From Synanceia verrucosa (taxonomy: Eukaryota > Chordata > Actinopteri > Perciformes > Synanceiidae), in contig CM056550.1 in assembly GCA_029721515.1 (NCBI GenBank), positions 27,659,619 through 27,723,618 on the forward strand: a DNA stretch of 64,000 nucleotides, given 5' to 3'. The position numbers were made by a program, and so were the translations under genes. How positions within the stretch are numbered: position 1 is the first letter of the stretch; each line of letters opens with the position of its first letter. The notes beneath the pieces were generated by a model that was not told the origin of the DNA, ran no database searches, and saw only the letters and a program-made list of their open reading frames with translations. This document shows, piece after piece, positions 58,691 through 64,000 of this stretch.

Positions 58691-59111
58691 CTCGGTGAAA
58701 TGAAAAAAGGCTTTTTTCTGTTTTCATGGTTAATAGTCACATTTTACTTTTAGTAGCTATGACATTTCTGGTGTATGGTGGGTTTTTTTTGTGATTGCAT
58801 TACATCTAATGACCAGAGCAGATTTGTTGGCAAAGGCTTGGGGGGAAAAACACATCGCAGTTGGAAAATGGAATCAGAGAGTGAAGTTAAGAAGAACAAA
58901 ACACCCAACACTTAGGGAAAAAGTCTTCCTTGTGTCTAAATGTGCAAGCATTGTGTAAGTTTCTTCAAAAGTAGATTATCATCATCCTTTTAAAGACACA
59001 GAGGAAGACTGATTCTGTGTTTTTGTTTTCGAAGTCCCCAAATTAGCAGCACAAAGTATTTGAATGTTGTAAATGATGACAATAAGCAACACTGGCAGAA
59101 AGTGAAGTGTA

Positions 59112-59135
59112 CGTGCGTGTGTGTGTGCGCGCGTA

Positions 59136-59170
<35 letters not shown>
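59112..59170. repeat. GT/GC compound microsatellite
   Basis: GTGCGTGTGTGTGTGCGCGCG followed after TATGC by about (GT)15; alternating purine-pyrimidine over nearly 60 bp. Confidence 0.95.
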
Positions 59171-59172
<2 letters not shown>

Positions 59173-59516
59173 CTGGGGTCCATATGAAGAATGATGATGT
59201 TGTTGACTCGCTGTCGGCCGGATGCCAATCAATCAATTAACCAATCAATAGTCATCTGGTGAGCACCTCAGGACACTGGGGAAAATCTCCCAGAAACACT
59301 TGAATCAATTACATCTCGGCCACAGACTGATGCACAGGTGGAAACACACACACACTCACACACACACTAATTGACACAGTTATGTATTTCTACTTATGCA
59401 GGCTTACATGATGAAGTCCTCCTCTTCCACATGCTCAAACACACGGGCATCAGATTGCAGTGCCATGGGAAAAAGAAAAATGAGTAAATTTCCCCTTCCC
59501 CCTCGTTCCTCATCCA

Positions 59517-59563
59517 CCTCTCTCTCTCTCTCTCCTTCTCTCCCTCTCTCCCTCTCTCTCTCT

Positions 59564-59594
<31 letters not shown>

Positions 59595-59597
59595 CCC
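59517..59597. repeat. (TC)n low-complexity tract, about 80 bp
   Basis: TCTC with scattered CCC and TTC interruptions; pure pyrimidine on the + strand. Confidence 0.95.
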
Positions 59598-60393
59598 TAA
59601 TGGAAAGCAGTATTCCCTGGCTCCGTCAGCAGCTATAGCCAGCGACACTATAACACAGTTAATATATGGGTCTGGAAGCTTATGGAGCCCATGCATTTTA
59701 AATGGGAGTTTTATGACTCCTGAAGAGCAGGCCAAGGAAGAGAGGCAGGGATGTTCTTGATATTTGTTCATTGTTCATCACTGTCTTTTCTCTTCTTTTT
59801 TACCACCATATCTTCACTTTAAATTGTCTCTTTCTCTTGCTGTCTTAGTTAAAGACAGAGCACACACCCATGAGCCCTGCAACTAAACAGGATGTAAACA
59901 CAATCCATGTGTTTTTTTTGGGTTTTTTTTACATCGAATTATAATCTGAGTTTTGTGGGGGTCTCTGAAATTGCTAATGTTACAGTATGAGCCTGGACAC
60001 TGCCAGGGATTTCGAGCCCCATGACAAGAAATCTTACTGGGCAAACTATAGAATATAGCTATAGAAAATATGCATTTAAGTTATGCATTTAATGATATTT
60101 TTGAAAAGTGAGCTAGCTTATAAAGTTTATAAAAGTATAAATAATACTTATTACATTGAAAAATGCATTAATGATTGTTGGTCAAGACCCCCACAGATGT
60201 AGGATTTTACTGCCTTCATGGGAGCTCAGCTTCTATTGGCTGGTGCTTTTGCATGCTCCCATGTGCCAGATGGATTAATATGCATGCGTGTGTGTGTATG
60301 TAGCATAAATGCACATATGGAAGATGTTCTTAATCTCAGCTTTGGTATTTCTACAGTGACCTTTGGGCATCGTCAGCCAACTCAATCTCACTT

Positions 60394-60394
<1 letters not shown>

Positions 60395-60424
<30 letters not shown>
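60395..60424. repeat. (CA)15 microsatellite
   Basis: Directly visible. Confidence 0.96.
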
Positions 60425-60426
<2 letters not shown>

Positions 60427-61020
60427 GTGTGTCAGCATATGCGTGTGTCCTATAGAGGTCATGTCGACCGCCACTCAGTACTGTTCATCCGTGCCTGCTT
60501 GCCCTGACCCACAAAGCCCCGTCCCCTGTTTCATATAAACACACATGACTACACACATGCCCCACATACTGGTCCTGCTGGCCGGCTTGTCTTGCTGATG
60601 GCGCTGGTCATGACTGATGGAAATATGGCTTTTCCCCTTCAGGGGAAGAATGACATGCAGTGTCAAGTGTCGTTTGCTCACAGGCGTTATATGCTGACGA
60701 CAGGGCAGCAGCAGCATCGCTGGATCATGCTACCATCTGACATGTGTCCACACTGGTGGATAGCCGGTGTTCACACGGCTGCATCCCGTGTCGCGTTGGG
60801 GGAAACATCCCAGGCTGTTGACCCCCTGCAGTCTGTTGAGACGGCTCTACTTTCTTGTTGCCACTCACTTTCTCTCACAATAAATGTCAGTGAACTATTC
60901 TCTGGGCACTAAAGCTTTGACCTCCAAGGTTTAAAAGTGGAGGTGCTTTCTGTCACAGTAGATACGACCTTTGAGCCAGAAAAACGCAGCTTCCATTGAC
61001 TAAAATGGTTTTGTCTTTAT

Positions 61021-61292
61021 GCTCAACTAAATTGAAATAATGAGCATATTTCCACTCATCTTAGTCTCGTCTTTACCCTCCATGACCACCACACATACTT
61101 GAATAAACAGAAACATGACCACAATGCATCTTCTTCGGCGGTTGGCATGGCATCCAGCAATCCCACAGTGCATTGCCACTGTAAACAGGAATTCATTTAC
61201 CAAGTAACGGACAAATGACTTATTTAAGTAATGTGTTAGAGTATTAGTTACTGTCAAAAATAACAGTGTCACAGCGTTACAGCCCAACACTG
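61021..61292 (-). mobile_element. Partial hAT element, same family as 47,157-47,633
   Basis: Read on the minus strand it starts CAGTGTTGGGCTGTAACGC, continues through GTAACTAATACTC and ACATTACTTAAATAAG, and contains GTTACTTGGTAAATGA at 61,193-61,208. This word also occurs in the 47 kb element, which confirms shared ancestry. The second terminus is not visible, so the outer (left) boundary given is approximate. A minus-strand frame of 87 codons runs through it (61,290-61,027) but is not recognisable as transposase. Confidence 0.65.
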
Positions 61293-64000
61293 GTGATAGT
61301 TTAGTCTGCCTTCATGCACTAGAGTGGTTCCTCACTGTCCTCAGTGAATATGCAGACATTCACACTCACTGTTACAAACACACTAGATCATTCAAGTAAT
61401 TGAATTTAGCCCTCTGTAAACATGACTCTAACAAGCCCTCTGGAAATACAGTGACATTTAGGCTGGTGAGTCAAACACACACACACTCACAATGCTTAAT
61501 GCCAACATATTCACAGTTACACCATCATGGCTGCGGCACACAGATTCATGTGCAAACACGCAGAAGGCCGCTTAATTAACTATTAATGGTTGTGACTTCC
61601 CCTCCTTTTTAATGGCAGCTTGCTATTTGGTTCTAAACTTAAAGAAAATACTAGTATTGAGTTGCGTGGAGGAGCCGCAGACTTTCCCTTTTTAAGTGGG
61701 CACACTTGCTCAGAGCAGCAGATCTCCTTTGATCCCTTCAGATGGCGGGCGGCGGCATAAACAGGAAGAGGCCCTGCGCTTTAGTTCGTCACTCATTCTC
61801 ATATCATCGGATCTTCTGTGTTGAAATGTGCCGACGTGTTTCGCATAACATTGTTAGCCTGATATCCTGGATAGATGCACAAAGGTGACACAGTCTTATA
61901 AGCACACACACACACATGCACAGTTGATTAGTGTGTGACGGCCGGAGGGAAAACAAAGCATGGTCTTGAGCCAGCTGAGCTTCATTCCCTCATGAGAACA
62001 GAGAGTGATGTAAATGTTTCAGGATAGGTGCATGCACCCATCTATGTTTATACATATGGGATATGACAGTTTGACTGTAGATAATATTTTGTGCGTATGT
62101 GTGTGTGTCAGCGGGTGGGGTGTGTTGAGTCTGTTGGAGTCCTGCTCAGAAATATGGTCTTCATTTGTGCCGGGCCTCTCCCGCTAATGCATGTGCTTAT
62201 GCATGGGTTGAGACACACTCTGTTCCCTTCTCTTGTACAAAAGTTGGATTGTTGATTGTTTTGCTGACAGCCAGCAGAGAAGTGGACTCTCTACCTTCAC
62301 AATGATCACTAAATCCATTTTCCATTTACAATCTCAACTCAAACTCATTTTATCCAATATTGAAACAAAAATGGATCTAATAAAGGTTACCTTTCAGTTA
62401 CATGTGTTCGCTCTTACGTCTTCTTTTCTATTACATTCCAAAATTATAAAAACTCTCAAATTTTTCATGTGTTTCTTTTTGTTTTTGTTTTCCATCATTT
62501 ACCATTGCCGGCTGGCCGAAACAAGCAATTTTATTAAATCAACATGGGCTTCAGGAAATTGTGCTGAATATTTTTAACTATTTCCTAACATTTCCTAGCA
62601 CATTTCCCTTAGCACAATGCACCCGCAAATGAATCAACAATGGGAAAAATAAATATAGCATATTGTTATGTTTTTGCATGGAGAATCTCAAGACATTCTT
62701 TCCCGTCATGTAAAACTCCTTTTATTTAGATGCTGTCAACAGCTGTCTCATGTTCATGTTCATGTTCCCTGATCTGAGGAACTTTTGTCAGATAAAGTAT
62801 TGAAGGAGCTCTCAGGACAGTACCAGAGGGTTGGAGAGATGGAAGCAGCGTCTAACTGTTGGGAAAGAATAACATGCACTACAGACCCCAGACCGCAGGA
62901 GGCATGACGCCTCACCACCAGGAAACCTCAGGACTTTCTGCTCCATGTTCTATTTGCTCTCAGTCAGTCTCCCTGGACCTTCTGCATGAGCTCTTCTCTT
63001 CATGTCTGATTCAGCGTTGCCATATAGCTTTCTCTGTGAGTGTTTTTGTCACCACCTCTCCCAGCACTTTTCTCTATATCTCTATTGCTCATTCCTACGT
63101 CCTCCAGTCCGGAGCACACTTAACTCCCTCTCTGTTAAGGCCTGTTACCCCCCCACCCACCCTCCTCACTTGGCTCTCTTCCCTCTTTTCTTCTCCCTCT
63201 AACCTCCCTGCTCTGTTCATATTTCATATTAAGCAATCCTTTCCATGGAGCCAGCTGTGTAAACAATAGGGACCAACCCTCTGCGTTATCTCGGAGCAAG
63301 TGAAAAAATGCCGGAAAAACCTGGACACAAGGAGCCCGCCGCACGGCGTCCTCGACGATGATCTATGGCTCTTTGTCTCTACCGACCTCCTTTGAGTGCG
63401 AGTGGGACTTTCTGGGCAGAGTGTTGGTTTTTGTGTGTGTGTGAGGCTGAGTGTTAAGTGTACGGGGCAGTGTGTTTATGCGGGTGTGGGAGCCTTCTGT
63501 TACCATAGCCCCCTGCAAATATTGACCGAGCTGAATAGCTACAGTGAGTGGCTCGAAAACCAAACACCACATGTCATGCTCTGCCAGATATGCCTGGAGT
63601 TTTGTCACCAACTGCGGAAATAATTTGGCTCGCTTAACGATGAAGCGTCGCCAGAACTCTCCCCCCCCCTCCACTTCCCTTGATTCATGGTTCTGAGTTT
63701 TGATATTGATAAAGAGAACGTAATTTCAGCCGTGTGTCACAGTAGCCGACCCATATTTAGGAAAAACGCTGGTCCGTGCCGCTCTTCTATCTATAGGTCT
63801 ATAATCTGTCTACCTACAGTACACACTGTCGGCAGCCTATTTTAAGCTGCCGCTGTTCCTGGGATTCAACCGTCTTCATCTGATACTCTTTATTCAAGGG
63901 GCGGTTGACTTTAGTTGTAGGTTTTATTGACTTTGGTTGACACAGCTAGTGTGTGGGTGTGCATCTGTCATGGTTTGGCTGTGAATGTGTGTTTATGGGA
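61293..64000. other. Gene-free stretch to the end of the window
   Basis: No coding gene is recognised. 61,560-61,860 looks like a conserved element. AT-rich DNA fills 62,290-62,700 and a pyrimidine-rich patch lies at 63,100-63,210. The segment 63,480-63,680 has an acceptor-like CTTCTGTTACCATAG and a frame ending ICLEFCHQLRK then stop, but nothing recognisable. The end (63,700-63,910) is repeat-free and could be part of another conserved element. Confidence 0.5.
61560..61860. other. Possible conserved non-coding element with clustered homeodomain sites
   Basis: TTAATTAA at 61,572-61,579 and TATTAATGG just after are AT-rich homeodomain-type sites. CCTTTTTAATGGCAGC follows, then CpG-retaining GGCGGGCGGCGGC at about 61,745. 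Repeat-free over 300 bp. Enhancer-like; conservation untested. Confidence 0.28.

Larger units (their letters stand above)
58691..61020. other. Gene-free stretch
   Basis: No gene is recognised. It includes a GT repeat at 59,139, a TC repeat at 59,517, a CA repeat at 60,395 and AT-rich DNA around 60,040-60,180. A 106-codon + strand frame at 60,592-60,912 has no recognisable domain or splice support. Confidence 0.5.

Noticed and set aside
60592..60912. 106-codon + strand frame
   Set aside because: No domain, no codon bias that I can see, and no splice borders.
63396..63623. Frame ending ICLEFCHQLRK with an acceptor-like site inside
   Set aside because: The two cysteines do not form a recognisable zinc-finger pattern and the acceptor is weak; left as gene-free.

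Overview
This window looks like non-coding DNA from a vertebrate, most likely a teleost (probably percomorph) fish. The grounds are: many long (CA)n/(GT)n microsatellites, very low coding density on both strands, CpG depletion outside one island, and relics of transposon families that I know from memory to be common in ray-finned fish (hAT elements with CAGTGTTGGGC or CAGTGGTTCCC ends, and short inverted-repeat elements starting TTAAAGG). No open reading frame longer than about 180 codons exists. I found no RNA gene, CRISPR array or operon-like organisation. The window is best read as an intron or intergenic regulatory landscape of a large gene that I cannot name.

Layout. 1-10 kb: single-copy-looking sequence, two relics of one MITE-like family (4.67-5.03 and 7.87-8.02 kb), a hAT end at 8.19 kb and a possible recursive splice site at 6,674. 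10.24-13.03 kb: the most striking structure, a 2.26 kb minisatellite of about 120 units of 18-19 bp. It appears to lie inside a decayed hAT transposon: an identical 8-bp direct repeat (AGCGATGA) flanks the whole block, and the minus strand shows a hAT-like end and a transposase-like basic N-terminus. 13.62-13.94 kb: the only clear CpG island, probably a promoter with a non-coding first exon on the + strand. 15.5-16.1 kb: a 553-bp inverted-repeat MITE. 19.6-19.7 kb: a retrotransposon 3' tail. 29.84-29.99 kb: a 58-bp-arm foldback whose loop is duplicated just outside it. 36.0-36.5 kb: a decayed hAT-like element. 40-60 kb: dense CA/GT microsatellites and pyrimidine-rich tracts. 47.16-47.63 kb: a near-complete non-autonomous hAT element with target-site duplication; a second, partial member ends at 61,292. 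50.82-51.14 kb: another MITE. The 60-64 kb end is gene-free.

Two short segments (23,428-23,533 and 49,775-49,893) have splice-site-like borders and a reading frame open throughout, so they are the best candidates for internal exons of a + strand transcript starting at the CpG island. They match no protein I recognise and either could be chance. About fourteen further segments look like conserved non-coding elements (CpG-retaining, repeat-free, homeodomain- or SOX-type motifs), but conservation cannot be tested from one sequence. No new biochemical system is evident. The features most worth following are the minisatellite-bearing hAT element, the foldback with duplicated loop, and the CpG island with its candidate exons.
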